From Parashewanella sp965200795 (GTDB lineage: Bacteria; Pseudomonadota; Gammaproteobacteria; Enterobacterales; Shewanellaceae): a stretch of 64,000 bases of DNA. Every line of letters begins with the position of its first letter. Positions within the stretch are counted from its first letter, which is position 1. Location of the stretch: positions 1 to 64,000 of the forward strand of contig CBDAVB010000026.1 in the NCBI GenBank assembly GCA_965200795.1, written 5' to 3'. The translations under genes and the position numbers were made by a program. The notes under the pieces were generated by a model. The model made no database searches. It was given only the letters and a program-made list of their open reading frames with translations, and was not told the DNA's origin. Below are positions 18,631 through 27,911 of this stretch, piece after piece.

Positions 18631-19452
18631 ATGGGCGTGATTACGAGAATAAAAGAAGACATCGAATCCATTTACCATCGAGATCCCGCTGCACGCAGTG
18701 CAACGGAGATCTTGCTTAACTATCCGGGAATGCATGCCATCTGGCTGCATCGTATCAGTTTCAGGCTATGGCAACGACGATGGTTTTTAATGGCGCGATG
18801 TATTTCGACTTTCTCTCGCTGGCTTACTGGTGTCGAAATTCATCCCGGAGCGACTATCGGCCGACGATTTTTTATTGACCACGGCATGGGGACTGTTATC
18901 GGTGAAACCGCGGAGATTGGTGATGATTGTACGCTATATCACGGTGTTACCTTAGGTGGTACGACTTGGCGGTCAGGTAAACGTCACCCGACGCTGGGCA
19001 ACAACGTGGTTGTCGGCGCGGGGGCGAAAGTACTTGGACCTATTGTGATTGAAGACGGCGCGAGAGTCGGCTCTAATTCCGTTGTTGTAAAAGAAGTGCC
19101 GAAAGAGCGAACGGTATTGGGTATTCCCGGACGGATTGTCGCTCAGCAAACGGAAGAGTCAAAAGAGAAAACGCAACGCCGCACAGAAATGGCGAAAAAG
19201 TACGGTTTTGACGCTTACGCCGTTTCGCCGGACAACCCGGATCCTGTTGCTAACGCCATAGGTCAGATGATGGATCATATGCATTTGATGGACTCGAAAT
19301 TGCAGGAAGTATGTTGTGAAATTCAACAAATGGGCGGTGAAGTTTGTACTGATAAATTGCCCGAACTTGAAATTGAAGAGTTTATCGAAGACGAGGCCGC
19401 GGCGGCTGAGAGACGCCAGAAAGCGGTGGATGAATTTGATCCTGTTATCTAA
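18631..19452 (+). CDS. cysE: Serine O-acetyltransferase
   Basis: Acetyl-CoA plus L-serine to O-acetylserine, the committed step of cysteine synthesis and so the sulfur donor route for the isc genes downstream. A frame-upstream TTG at 18601 exists, but the ATG at 18631 (MGVITRIKEDIESIYHRDPA) has a better AAGG site and gives 273 residues, the usual length. The left-handed beta-helix hexapeptides start at GVEIHPGATIGRRFFIDHG and continue through TLYHGVTLGGTTW and VVGAGAKVLGPIVI; the catalytic His residues are in FIDHGMG and YHGVTLGG. The acidic C-terminal tail (EIEEFIEDEAAAAERR) is longer than in short CysE forms. Confidence 0.93.
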   Translation: MGVITRIKEDIESIYHRDPAARSATEILLNYPGMHAIWLHRISFRLWQRRWFLMARCISTFSRWLTGVEIHPGATIGRRFFIDHGMGTVIGETAEIGDDCTLYHGVTLGGTTWRSGKRHPTLGNNVVVGAGAKVLGPIVIEDGARVGSNSVVVKEVPKERTVLGIPGRIVAQQTEESKEKTQRRTEMAKKYGFDAYAVSPDNPDPVANAIGQMMDHMHLMDSKLQEVCCEIQQMGGEVCTDKLPELEIEEFIEDEAAAAERRQKAVDEFDPVI

Positions 19453-19487
19453 AGCTCCTAGGGATGCCGCAGTTCAAATAATGGTTC

Positions 19488-19570
19488 CGAAATGACCTTC
19501 CTGTTTTGCGGTCGTTTATTTTTGGCTTATAAGCAGCTGCCCATAAGTTTTCTGACATTCGTATTTTAAC
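19488..19570. repeat. Degenerate pieces of dispersed repeats
   Basis: CCTTCCTGTTTTGCGGTCGT followed by TTATTTTTGGCTTATA matches the end block of family B (61815-61845), and CATAAGTTTTCTGAC matches the CTATAAGTTT-type repeat family. Both are truncated. The stretch 19455-19480 (GATGCCGCAGTTCAAATAAT) recurs at 25226-25245. Confidence 0.5.
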
Positions 19571-19703
19571 GCCCCAGTGTGATTTTAGTTAATTTCAAAA
19601 TAAACTTGTTAAAAATGCGAAATATTTAACGTTTTTCATTGAAATTTTGAGCGTAAAAAGGTTAAATACGCCGCCGATAAACCTCACAAAACTCAAATGA
19701 ATA

Positions 19704-19727
19704 ATACCTGACCAAATTTGTCAGATA
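19704..19727. promoter_or_regulatory. Putative IscR type 1 site A
   Basis: ATACCTGACC-AAATTTG-TCAGATA (as ATACCTGACC then TCAGATA at the ends) is a near-palindrome matching the type 1 IscR box, which is bound by [2Fe-2S]-IscR to repress the isc operon when clusters are sufficient. It lies 67 bases before the iscR start. Confidence 0.65.
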
Positions 19728-19728
19728 A

Positions 19729-19753
19729 ATACTTGACTAAAACACTCAGGTAT
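19729..19753. promoter_or_regulatory. Putative IscR type 1 site B overlapping a -35 box
   Basis: ATACTTGACTAAAACACTC-AGGTAT fits the type 1 IscR consensus well and contains TTGACT (19733-19738), a perfect-looking -35 hexamer. IscR bound here would block RNA polymerase. The two boxes are spaced one base apart, like the tandem sites upstream of iscR in enterobacteria. Confidence 0.7.
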
Positions 19754-19794
19754 GTTTCAATTTAAAGCATACTTAACCGGGAAAGAGTTCGGTC

Positions 19795-20256
19795 ATGAAA
19801 CTTACCTCAAAAGGACGTTATGCGGTCACAGCCATGCTAGATGTAGCAATACATTCGGCATCAGGTCCGGTACCTCTGGCAGATATATCTGAAAGGCAGG
19901 GAATATCACTGTCCTATCTTGAGCAGCTTTTTGCAAAACTTCGTAAAAAAGGCCTTGTCGCCAGTGTTCGCGGTCCCGGCGGTGGTTACCGGTTAGGTCT
20001 TAATGCAGGCGATATATCAGTCGGTATGGTTGTACATGCTGTTGATGAATCTGTCGAAGCAACCCGTTGTCACGGTCAGGGTAATTGCCAGGGCGGTTCA
20101 CGCTGTTTAACTCATTCATTATGGGATGATTTAAGTAAACAGATATCCGACTTTCTAAATGGTATTTCTCTAGAAGGTTTGATGTTAAAGCGCGATGTCC
20201 AATTCATCGCAATTAAACAAGATAAATTGCAGCAAGAACATCGAGTGACATTGTAA
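19795..20256 (+). CDS. iscR: Fe-S cluster-responsive regulator IscR
   Basis: A 153-residue Rrf2-family transcription factor. The N-terminal winged helix (LTSKGRYAVTAMLDVAIH, then LEQLFAKLRKKGLV and SVRGPGGGYRL) binds DNA. Cluster ligands Cys92, Cys98, Cys104 and His107 (RCHGQGNCQGGSRCLTHSLW) are all present, so it should carry a [2Fe-2S] cluster and autoregulate the operon through the two boxes upstream. It is the first gene of iscRSUA-hscBA-fdx. Its C-terminus differs in sequence from the E. coli protein and is slightly shorter. Confidence 0.95.
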   Translation: MKLTSKGRYAVTAMLDVAIHSASGPVPLADISERQGISLSYLEQLFAKLRKKGLVASVRGPGGGYRLGLNAGDISVGMVVHAVDESVEATRCHGQGNCQGGSRCLTHSLWDDLSKQISDFLNGISLEGLMLKRDVQFIAIKQDKLQQEHRVTL

Positions 20257-20330
20257 GTTCCTGCTTATATTAAAATTAAAATTTGTACTATGGATGTCAC
20301 AAAATGTGACAACGGTGTACGGAGTGAGAA

Positions 20331-21545
20331 ATGAAGCTTCCAATCTATCTAGATTACGCAGCAACAACGCCGGTTGACCCGCGTGTGGCTGAAAAAATGA
20401 TGCAGTATATGACTATGGACGGCATCTTCGGTAACCCTGCGTCACGATCTCACCGTTACGGCTGGCAAGCTGAAGAAGCGGTTGATATCGCACGTAATCA
20501 AATTGCAGAATTATTGAACGCGGATCCTCGTGAGATAATTTTTACCTCAGGTGCGACCGAGTCGGATAACCTTGCTATTAAAGGTGTCGCACATTTTTAT
20601 CAAAAGAAAGGTAAGCACATTATCACCAGTAAAACCGAGCATAAAGCGGTGTTAGATACCTGCCGTCAGCTTGAACGTGAAGGTTTTGAAGTAACTTATC
20701 TTGAGCCGGACTCCAACGGCGTAATTCCAACGGAACGTATCGAAAGCGCAATGCGTGAAGATACCATCTTATTGAGCCTGATGCATGTAAACAACGAAAT
20801 CGGTGTTGTACATGATGTTAAAGCCATTGGCGAGTTATGCCGTTCTAACAAAGTTATTTTCCACGTTGACGCGGCTCAAAGCGCGGGTAAGTTACCGATT
20901 GACGTTCAAGATATGAAAATCGATTTGATTTCTATCTCAGGTCATAAAATGTATGGTCCTAAAGGCATCGGTGCTTTATATGTCCGCCGTAAGCCACGTA
21001 TCCGTTTAGAGGCGACTATGCATGGCGGTGGTCATGAACGTGGTTTCCGCAGCGGTACGCTTGCGACGCATCAGATCGTTGGTTTAGGAGAAGCCGCGGC
21101 AATCGCAAAAGCTGAAATGGACAAAGATAACGATCGTATTCGTCATCTTCGTGACAAGCTATGGGCCGGCATTAAAGATATCGAAGAAACCTTCATCAAT
21201 GGTGATGCCAAACAGAGATATTGCGGTTCATTAAATGTAAGCTTCAACTTTGTTGAAGGTGAATCATTAATGATGGCATTAAAAGACTTAGCCGTCTCTT
21301 CAGGTTCAGCATGTACATCAGCCAGTTTAGAGCCGAGCTACGTTCTTCGTGCGTTAGGTCTGAATGACGAAATGGCTCACAGCTCAATCCGTTTTTCAAT
21401 TGGCCGTTTCACTACTGAAGAAGATATTGATTACGCCATCGACATCATTAACAAGTCAATTGGTAAATTACGTGATATGTCACCGCTTTGGGAAATGTAC
21501 AAAGACGGTATCGATTTAAACACAGTTCAGTGGACACACCACTAA
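20331..21545 (+). CDS. iscS: Cysteine desulfurase IscS
   Basis: A 404-residue PLP enzyme, the same length as E. coli IscS. It takes sulfur from L-cysteine as a persulfide and hands it to IscU, TusA and others. The PLP lysine is in SISGHKMYGPKG, and the mobile catalytic Cys is in the SSGSACTSASLEPSYVLRAL loop. The N-terminus PIYLDYAATTPVDPRV and ATESDNLAIKGVA are standard for the class I (IscS) type. It follows iscR by 74 bases and precedes iscU by 24, all in one operon. Confidence 0.97.
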   Translation: MKLPIYLDYAATTPVDPRVAEKMMQYMTMDGIFGNPASRSHRYGWQAEEAVDIARNQIAELLNADPREIIFTSGATESDNLAIKGVAHFYQKKGKHIITSKTEHKAVLDTCRQLEREGFEVTYLEPDSNGVIPTERIESAMREDTILLSLMHVNNEIGVVHDVKAIGELCRSNKVIFHVDAAQSAGKLPIDVQDMKIDLISISGHKMYGPKGIGALYVRRKPRIRLEATMHGGGHERGFRSGTLATHQIVGLGEAAAIAKAEMDKDNDRIRHLRDKLWAGIKDIEETFINGDAKQRYCGSLNVSFNFVEGESLMMALKDLAVSSGSACTSASLEPSYVLRALGLNDEMAHSSIRFSIGRFTTEEDIDYAIDIINKSIGKLRDMSPLWEMYKDGIDLNTVQWTHH

Positions 21546-21569
21546 GCACAGGATTAATGGAGTCGTATT

Positions 21570-21965
21570 ATGGCTTATAGTGAAGAAGTAATTGACCATT
21601 ACGAAAACCCGCGTAACGTTGGTTCAATGGATAAGAATGATCCATCTGTCGCTACAGGTATGGTGGGCGCGCCGGCATGCGGCGACGTGATGAAGCTGCA
21701 ATTAAAAATTGAAGAGGGGATTATTATTGACGCTAAGTTTAAAACTTACGGCTGTGGTAGTGCCATCGCTTCAAGCTCATTAGTGACGGAGTGGGTTAAA
21801 GGTAAAACCGTTAAAGAGGCCGCCGCGATCAAGAATACTGATATCGCGGAAGAGCTTGCGTTACCGCCAGTCAAAATCCACTGCTCAATCCTTGCTGAAG
21901 ATGCCATTCATGCGGCTTTGGAGGATTATAAATCAAAGCATGAAGCGTTATCCGCAGCAGGTTAA
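21570..21965 (+). CDS. iscU: Fe-S cluster scaffold protein IscU
   Basis: A 131-residue scaffold on which [2Fe-2S] clusters are built from IscS-derived sulfur. All three cluster-ligand cysteines (GAPACGDVMK, TYGCGSAIASSS, VKIHCSILAEDAI) and the first Asp of ACGD are present, as is LPPVK, the peptide bound by the HscA chaperone. The C-terminal extension KHEALSAAG is a few residues longer than in E. coli, and the loop near LKIEEGIIID is one residue shorter. Confidence 0.97.
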   Translation: MAYSEEVIDHYENPRNVGSMDKNDPSVATGMVGAPACGDVMKLQLKIEEGIIIDAKFKTYGCGSAIASSSLVTEWVKGKTVKEAAAIKNTDIAEELALPPVKIHCSILAEDAIHAALEDYKSKHEALSAAG

Positions 21966-21978
21966 CCCGGAGTTGTAA

Positions 21979-22302
21979 ATGGCAATAACAATGACGCCGG
22001 CGGCGTCACAGAGGGTAAAAGCCTTTTTAGAAAACCGGGGCAAAGGTATTGGTTTACGATTAGGTTTAAAAACGGCAGGCTGTTCAGGTATGGCTTATGT
22101 ACTTGAGTTTGTTGACGACCTTAATGAAGATGACGAAGTTTATGAGGTTGATGGTGTAAATATCATCATTGACGCGAAAAGCTTTATATATCTTCAGGGT
22201 GTAGAATTGGATTTCGTTAAAGAAGGTTTAAACGAAGGTTTCCAGTTTAATAACCCGAACGCGAAAGGTGAGTGCGGTTGCGGCGAGAGCTTTACCGTTT
22301 AA
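21979..22302 (+). CDS. iscA: A-type Fe-S carrier protein IscA
   Basis: A 107-residue carrier that receives clusters and delivers them to apo-proteins. The three conserved cysteines are in KTAGCSGMAY and in the C-terminal GECGCGESF. Its length is normal. It begins 14 bases after iscU, with a GGAG ribosome site, and is followed by a stable hairpin before hscB. Confidence 0.96.
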   Translation: MAITMTPAASQRVKAFLENRGKGIGLRLGLKTAGCSGMAYVLEFVDDLNEDDEVYEVDGVNIIIDAKSFIYLQGVELDFVKEGLNEGFQFNNPNAKGECGCGESFTV

Positions 22303-22314
22303 ACGCTTCTGTGA

Positions 22315-22336
22315 GACTCCTACTTTGTTAGGAGTC
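22315..22336 (+). terminator. Intra-operon hairpin between iscA and hscB
   Basis: GACTCCTA (22315-22322) and TAGGAGTC (22329-22336) form an 8-bp perfect stem with a 6-base loop, followed by TATTGTTTT. Its position inside the operon suggests partial termination or an RNA-processing or stability boundary separating iscRSUA from hscBA-fdx. Confidence 0.55.
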
Positions 22337-22392
22337 TATTGTTTTACATAAAACAAAAATCTTATTGAAAGTGCTTTTTACAAGGACTGACA

Positions 22393-22920
22393 TTGAACTA
22401 TTTCGAATTATTCGGTTTTTCGGTCGACTACATGATTGATAAAGCTCAACTTTCTGAGCGTTACCGGGATCTTCAACGAGCGGTTCATCCAGATAAGTTC
22501 GCTAATAGCAGTGAGCAGGAGAAACGCTTAGCCGTTCAAAAAACCGCACAAATCAACGATGGCTTCCAGACATTAAAAAATCCGATCAGGCGTGCAGAGC
22601 ATATGCTGGCGTTAAGAGGTTTGGATATCAGTCATGAAACATCAACAGTGAGAGACCGCATGTTTTTAATGCGGCAGATGCAATGGCGTGAAGCGTTAGA
22701 AGAAGTTCGTGATCATAATGATCCGCATCAGGCGGTTGATGAATTAAGAGCATCTTTTTCTGAGCATCAGCTACAAATTAATGCGTCTTTAGTTAAAGCA
22801 TTAGCGTCTGAAACCGTTGAAAATAATAATTTTGCCGCTGACCAGATACGTAAACTTAAGTTTATGGCAAAATTAGAAGATGAACTGACTCGCATCGAAG
22901 ATGCTTTGTTTGATCTATAA
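22393..22920 (+). CDS. hscB: J-domain co-chaperone HscB
   Basis: A 175-residue co-chaperone that brings IscU to HscA and stimulates its ATPase. The J-domain contains the RAVHPDKFANSS stretch with the essential HPD, and the C-terminal three-helix bundle that binds IscU follows (residues about 80-170). The start is a TTG at 22393 with AAGGA eight bases upstream; no ATG in frame is near, so a weak start may keep its level below that of the scaffold genes. Confidence 0.93.
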   Translation: MNYFELFGFSVDYMIDKAQLSERYRDLQRAVHPDKFANSSEQEKRLAVQKTAQINDGFQTLKNPIRRAEHMLALRGLDISHETSTVRDRMFLMRQMQWREALEEVRDHNDPHQAVDELRASFSEHQLQINASLVKALASETVENNNFAADQIRKLKFMAKLEDELTRIEDALFDL

Positions 22921-22948
22921 GAACAAACCAAAATTAAGTAGAGAATTT

Positions 22949-24808
22949 ATGGCCCTTTTGCAAATCGCAGAGCCGGGACAAACGGCGGCTCCACATCAGC
23001 ATAAATTGGCAGTTGGTATCGACTTAGGTACGACCAACTCACTGGTTGCGGCAGTGAGAAGCGGTGAGGCGTCAACGCTGGCCGATGAAAAAGGTAATCA
23101 CTCATTACCATCGATTGTTCACTTCGGTGATGATGTTTTAGTCGGTCATCCGGCGGCAGAGCAGTCATCGCAAGATCCGCAAAACACCATTGTTTCAGTT
23201 AAACGTTTTATGGGGCGAAGCCTAGAAGACATTCGAGGCAATTATTTAAACTTGCCCTATCAATTTGAAGCCAGTGAGCAGGGTCTTCCTGTTTTTGAAA
23301 CCAGGTGGGGCAAAATTAACCCGATTCAAGTTTCAGCCGAAATATTAAGACCATTGATCGCCCGCGCGGAAAAGTCGCTCGGCGGTGAATTGCAGGGCGC
23401 GGTAATTACGGTTCCGGCTTATTTCGATGATGCACAGCGCCAAGGGACTAAAGAAGCCGCTTCGTTATTAGGCGTTAAGGTTTTACGTTTACTTAATGAG
23501 CCGACCGCGGCGGCCATTGCTTATGGTTTAGACTCAGAGCATGAAGACGTCATCGCGGTCTATGATTTAGGCGGCGGCACTTTTGATATTTCAATCTTAC
23601 GTTTGAATAAAGGCGTTTTTGAAGTTTTAGCGACCGGTGGTGATTCGGCATTAGGTGGTGATGATTTTGATCACTTATTGCGAGATCACTTAGTTAACGC
23701 ATGGGGTCTTGAGTCTTTAAGTTTAACAGAACACCGACGACTGCTTATTGAATCACGTCGAATCAAAGAAGCGTTAACCGATGCCGAAACCGTTGAAGCG
23801 GCCTTAGAGTTAGATAACGGCAATAAATTGGCTGCTGAAATTACTAAAGACGAATTTGACGGGTTAATTCTACCATTGGTGAAGAAAACCATTTCTAGCT
23901 GTCGCAGAGCTTTGCGTGATGCCGATGTAACAGCCGGTGAAGTTTTGCAAACGGTAATGGTCGGTGGCTCTACGCGTGTCCCATTAGTGCGTGCTCAAGT
24001 TGAAAGCTTCTTTGGTAAAATACCACTGACTTCAATTGATCCCGATCGGGTGGTTGCTATTGGCGCTGCGATTCAAGCCGATATTTTAGTGGGCAACAAA
24101 CCTGAATCAGAATTACTGCTGTTAGATGTGATTCCGTTATCGCTTGGCATGGAAACCATGGGCGGCCTGGTCGAAAAAGTCATTCCAAGAAATACCACGA
24201 TTCCGGTCGCGAGAGCGCAGGAATTTACCACGTTCAAAGACGGTCAGACGGCGATGTTAATTCACGTAGTGCAAGGTGAACGTGAATTAGTGGCTGATTG
24301 TCGTTCTTTGGCTGATTTCGTGCTCACAGGAATTCCGCCCTTAGCGGCGGGAGCGGCGCATATTCGAGTGACGTTCCAAGTTGATGCGGACGGTTTGTTA
24401 AGCGTAACCGCCATGGAAAAATCAACTGGTGTGCAGTCAAGTATTCAAGTTAAGCCTTCATTTGGCCTTTCTGATACCGAAATTGCCGATATGATTAAAG
24501 ACTCAATGAAAAACGCCAAAGATGATATTGAGCTGCGCATGTTGACCGAGCAGAGAGTTGAAGCGGCGAGAGTAATTGAAAGCTTAAATTCCGCATTAGA
24601 CAAAGACGGTGAGCTGTTATCAGCGCGAGAACGTGCTGAGATTGACGCAGGTATGGCGAATCTTACAAAGGCTGCCGGGCAAGACAGCACTGATGCCATT
24701 GAAAAAGCGATTTCAGCACTTGATGAGCTAACGCGGACTTTTGCGGCCAAACGCATGGATAATTCGATTAAGGCTGCGTTAACCGGCCAATCAGTAGAAA
24801 GTTTATAG
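22949..24808 (+). CDS. hscA: Hsp70-type chaperone HscA
   Basis: A 619-residue specialised Hsp70 that releases clusters from IscU using ATP. The frame opens upstream at 22901, but the ATG at 22949 (MALLQIAEPGQ) has a GAG ribosome site and gives the family length. ATPase motifs: VGIDLGTTNSLVAAV, VPAYFDDAQRQGTKEAA, YDLGGGTFDISIL, and MVGGSTRVPLVR. The substrate-binding half begins near DVIPLSLGMETMGGLVEKVI. It overlaps nothing and is followed 8 bases later by fdx. Confidence 0.95.
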   Translation: MALLQIAEPGQTAAPHQHKLAVGIDLGTTNSLVAAVRSGEASTLADEKGNHSLPSIVHFGDDVLVGHPAAEQSSQDPQNTIVSVKRFMGRSLEDIRGNYLNLPYQFEASEQGLPVFETRWGKINPIQVSAEILRPLIARAEKSLGGELQGAVITVPAYFDDAQRQGTKEAASLLGVKVLRLLNEPTAAAIAYGLDSEHEDVIAVYDLGGGTFDISILRLNKGVFEVLATGGDSALGGDDFDHLLRDHLVNAWGLESLSLTEHRRLLIESRRIKEALTDAETVEAALELDNGNKLAAEITKDEFDGLILPLVKKTISSCRRALRDADVTAGEVLQTVMVGGSTRVPLVRAQVESFFGKIPLTSIDPDRVVAIGAAIQADILVGNKPESELLLLDVIPLSLGMETMGGLVEKVIPRNTTIPVARAQEFTTFKDGQTAMLIHVVQGERELVADCRSLADFVLTGIPPLAAGAAHIRVTFQVDADGLLSVTAMEKSTGVQSSIQVKPSFGLSDTEIADMIKDSMKNAKDDIELRMLTEQRVEAARVIESLNSALDKDGELLSARERAEIDAGMANLTKAAGQDSTDAIEKAISALDELTRTFAAKRMDNSIKAALTGQSVESL

Positions 24809-24816
24809 GTAAGATT

Positions 24817-25155
24817 ATGCCACAGATTGTATTCCTTCCGAATGAAGAACTTTGCCCTGACGGTGCAGTGGTTGAAGCCGAAGTCGGTGAAACCATTCTT
24901 GACGTAGCGCTAAAGAATGGTATCCATATTGAGCACGCCTGTGAAAAATCTTGTGCGTGCACTACCTGCCATTGCATTGTGCGTGAAGGTTTCGATGAGC
25001 TAGAGGAAAGTGATGAACTTGAAGATGATATGCTGGACAAAGCATGGGGATTAGAGCCTGAATCTCGATTATCCTGCCAGGCGAAAGTGGTTGACGCGGA
25101 TATGGTTGTTGAGATCCCTAAATACACTGTAAATATGGTGAATGAGGGTCATTAA
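24817..25155 (+). CDS. fdx: Adrenodoxin-type [2Fe-2S] ferredoxin
   Basis: A 112-residue ferredoxin that supplies electrons to the ISC assembly complex. The four cluster cysteines are Cys42, Cys48 and Cys51 (ACEKSCACTTCHCIV) and Cys88 (SRLSCQAKVV). The acidic interaction helix ELEESDELEDDMLDKAWGLE is strongly conserved. It is the last recognisable gene of the operon here; no iscX reading frame follows before the terminator. Confidence 0.95.
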   Translation: MPQIVFLPNEELCPDGAVVEAEVGETILDVALKNGIHIEHACEKSCACTTCHCIVREGFDELEESDELEDDMLDKAWGLEPESRLSCQAKVVDADMVVEIPKYTVNMVNEGH

Positions 25156-25177
25156 CCCTTTTTACGTGACCGGAGAA

Positions 25178-25206
25178 ATGCCGCTGGTAACTGTAGCGGC
25201 ATTTTT
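25178..25206 (+). terminator. Rho-independent terminator of the isc operon
   Basis: ATGCCGCT (25178 on) pairs with AGCGGCAT and is followed by TTTTTGTG, starting 23 bases after the fdx stop. Confidence 0.8.
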
Positions 25207-25674
25207 GTGTCACTCTTCATCAGGGATGTCGCGGTTCAAATAATACCTGTTTAAATTTCAACACTTAATTAGAACGCCAAAAATATCGAAAAACTTATAG
25301 TCAGGTACTTAAAGGCGTCTGATGACAGAGTGAGAGTGAATCCGCCAACCACGGGATTTATCTTTTACGCTTCCGGGTTTGCCTGATTCTGATGCAGCCT
25401 TATGTTTAAAGCTCGCGCAAGTCATCATCCGCGGCTAAAATTTCTGAATAGGACTTCGCTTGTTCAGCCGTGTAATTACATCCTGAGCAACGTATGCTTT
25501 GCGGTGAAACTTTATCATTGCGTATCAGACGATTTTAGATTTAGGCGGAAGAGTCAGCAATTATTGTGATCAGTAAATGACGCGTAAATGCAGGCAGCCG
25601 CATTCAGAGCGATTAATTCAGATCACAACAGGAAACGAAGGATTATAAGAACTCACCCTAATATTACTAATTTT
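25207..25674. other. Intergenic region with repeat pieces and a decayed fragment
   Basis: 25222-25312 holds a minus-strand copy of the dispersed repeat (ACTTATAGTCAGGTACTT end) and the GATGTCGCGGTTCAAATAAT block also found at 19460. On the minus strand about 25420-25530 reads IRCSGCNYTAEQAKSYSEI up to a stop, a short Cys-x-x-Cys peptide without a start, so probably a gene relic. No intact gene is seen. Confidence 0.4.
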
Positions 25675-26184
25675 CTAGTTTTTCTTTGTTAGCGCATGCA
25701 AAAAAGCTCTCAAATCATTGCTGTTTACCGGTCTTCTTTTATCAAAATCCACCGGGCGGCTTTCGTCCTTACCGCATAGCCAATGAAGTTTTTTATCTTT
25801 AAACACTACGTCGTAAGCTTTTTCGAAATTTGCATGCCTGAAGTGTTTATTTATCAACATATTTTTCATTAAAACAGAGCCGTACGCTAATTTTTCATTT
25901 AAAGATGCCGGCATTTTCTCTCTCTTTTTGTGCGTGTTTGAAAGTAAAAGTCCGATTTCTAAATTGGCATTGTCCTTTTCTTCAGACTCTAAAAAATCTA
26001 ATAAAGGTTTTTGTTCGCAGCAAAACTCAACCACGTCATATTGATTCTCATTTGCTAACGCCGCATCAATTCTAATTAATAATACACAAGCTGTATCTCC
26101 TTTCTCTATTGTTATATTTTTTTCTGGTAACGGCTCGTCTACGGCTAGCTTTTGGTAAGCTTGTCCGATCCTGAAAAAAGCCAT
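25675..26184 (-). CDS. Hypothetical cytoplasmic protein
   Basis: A 169-residue protein I do not recognise. It has no signal peptide or membrane segment. It is rich in Lys, Glu and Asn, with a probable N-terminal beta region (KGDTACVLLIRID) and helical C-terminal half (NLEIGLLLSNTHKKREKM, then a repeated PVDFDKRRPVNSNDLRAFL). Trp-Leu-Cys-Gly near residue 137 (KLHWLCGKDE) stands out. The ribosome site AGAGG precedes the ATG. It sits alone between the isc terminator region and an IS5-like element, which fits lineage-specific accessory DNA. Confidence 0.5.
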   Translation of the reverse strand: MAFFRIGQAYQKLAVDEPLPEKNITIEKGDTACVLLIRIDAALANENQYDVVEFCCEQKPLLDFLESEEKDNANLEIGLLLSNTHKKREKMPASLNEKLAYGSVLMKNMLINKHFRHANFEKAYDVVFKDKKLHWLCGKDESRPVDFDKRRPVNSNDLRAFLHALTKKN

Positions 26185-26394
26185 AGGAACCTCTCGAAAT
26201 GATTCAAAGGGAATATTCTTGCTCAGTACGTTAAAAGGGCAATCACATGAACAAGATCTGTTTCACACTTTGGTAAGGTGAAGCACTCAAATCAGGGAAT
26301 TATGATTGCTTTTTTAGTCACCCTCAAAAACGTGATCTGCATTTATTCGTGCATTCGCTCTAACCCTGAGTACGTTAGGGTTATGATTTAACTA

Positions 26395-27911
26395 GTCGGC
26401 CATGAAAAACATCTAACACTCTTATCGCTAATAAAATATAGCTATTTAATGCATTCAATTTCGACCAGAAATGATATAGTGAACCTACGGTTTCTGGTCG
26501 TTTTGGTGCTAAAAGTGCTCAAAGAAAGTCCGTCAAATTTACCTCACGACAGTCTGTTTGATATCACAGAACAGCTTCTGCAAACTCACCCTTTACTCAT
26601 TTTAGCTAATGCCTTTGATTGGCGAGCGTTGGAAGAAGAATTCAAGCCGTTATACAAAAAATTAGGCCGTAAAGCGAAGCCAATTCGGTTGATGTGCGGT
26701 TTGCTAATACTCAAGCAACTTTACAAACTCAGCGATGAAGCCTTGGTCGATGAGTGGCTGATGAACGTGTATTTTCAAGTGTTTTGTGGTGAGACAGAGT
26801 TTCAAACAGCACGCCCTTGTGATGCCAGTGAACTCAGTGTTTTTCGTAAGCGCATCGGTGAAAAAGGCTGTGAAAAAATCTTTGCATTATCTGTGGCTTT
26901 ACACGGTGACAAAGCTGAAGATGACACCGTGTACGTTGATACAACCGTCCAAGAAAAAGCCATTACTTATCCGACAGATAGCAAGCTTGCCATCAAGGTG
27001 GTTAACCGACTCAATAAACTAGCCAAAGTATTTGGGATCAAGCAAAGACGTACTTATGTCAAAGAAGTCAAACAGCTACGCATTGACTGTCGAAGCTTTA
27101 GACATGCCAAAAATCGAAGCAAAGCCAGAAGAGCGTTAAAAAGGTTACGTGTTATCGCAGGTAAGCTTTTAAGGGAGCTACAACGCAAACTTCCACAAGA
27201 TGTCCTTGATTTACAAAAAGAGAATTTTTCCAATTATGAAAAAGCCATTACACAGCAACGTAAAGACAAGAACAAGATTTACAGTCTTCATGAACCCGAT
27301 GTTTACTGCGTAGGGAAAGGCAAAGACCATAAGCCATACGAGTATGGTAAAAAGGCTTCTGTCGTGCTCACAGAGCAGAGTCAATTAATCATTGGTGTAA
27401 CCCAGTCATGACAAACATGAACACGACTCAAAATTGCTTAAGCCTGCACTTGACCATGCCCATAAACACCGAAAGAGTAAAATCACTACAGCCGTTGTAG
27501 ATAAAGGCTATAAAGGGTGTATGCAGTATGTTGACCAAGAAGTTGTTATCCCTAGCCGGCCATTAAAACGGGACTCGCAAGCAAAGAGAAAACGCAAAAG
27601 TGAACTCTGTAAAAAACGGGCAACAATTGAACCAGTAATCGGGCATTTGAAGAGTGATTTTAGGCTGTGTAAGAACTGGTTAAAGGGCAGTGTTGGCGAC
27701 TCAATAAACCTTCTAATGGCTGCGTGTGCCTGGAACCTGAGAAAGTGGTTAGCCATTTTCTTTTTGCTCGAAAAAGATGGTGAGTTTTGGCTATTTTGCA
27801 GTGAAATTGATGCGAAATATAAGAAATGTTGCTTTTGGGTACGGTTCTGAATTTTGCGTAAATCAGATGCCGTACATTTTAAATCTTGAAGTTATGTTTT
27901 TCAGTACCGAC
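26395..27911 (+). mobile_element. IS5-like element, copy 2 (full length)
   Basis: 1517 bp with ends GTCGGCCATGAAAAACATC and ATGTTTTTCAGTACCGAC, flanked by TAACTA on both sides (26389-26394 and 27912-27917). With TATTTA at copy 1 this shows that the element makes a 6-bp TANNTA duplication. The right end falls exactly on the stop codon of the neighbouring VOC gene. Confidence 0.9.
26449..27850 (+). pseudogene. IS5-like transposase with a one-base frameshift
   Basis: The protein matches that of copy 1 nearly residue for residue up to QSQLIIGVT, where an additional C (GTAACCCAGTCATGAC instead of GTAACCAGTCATGAC, near 27402) shifts the frame and stops it at 27411. The C-terminal half, with TAVVDKGYKGCMQY and RATIEPVIGHLK, continues in another frame to KYKKCCFWVRF at 27850. 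The active-site residues are therefore split between two frames. Confidence 0.85.

Noticed and set aside
22315..22336. Interpreting the iscA-hscB hairpin as the end of the operon
   Set aside because: hscB, hscA and fdx follow with short spacing and no new strong promoter was recognised, so it is more likely a partial signal inside one operon.
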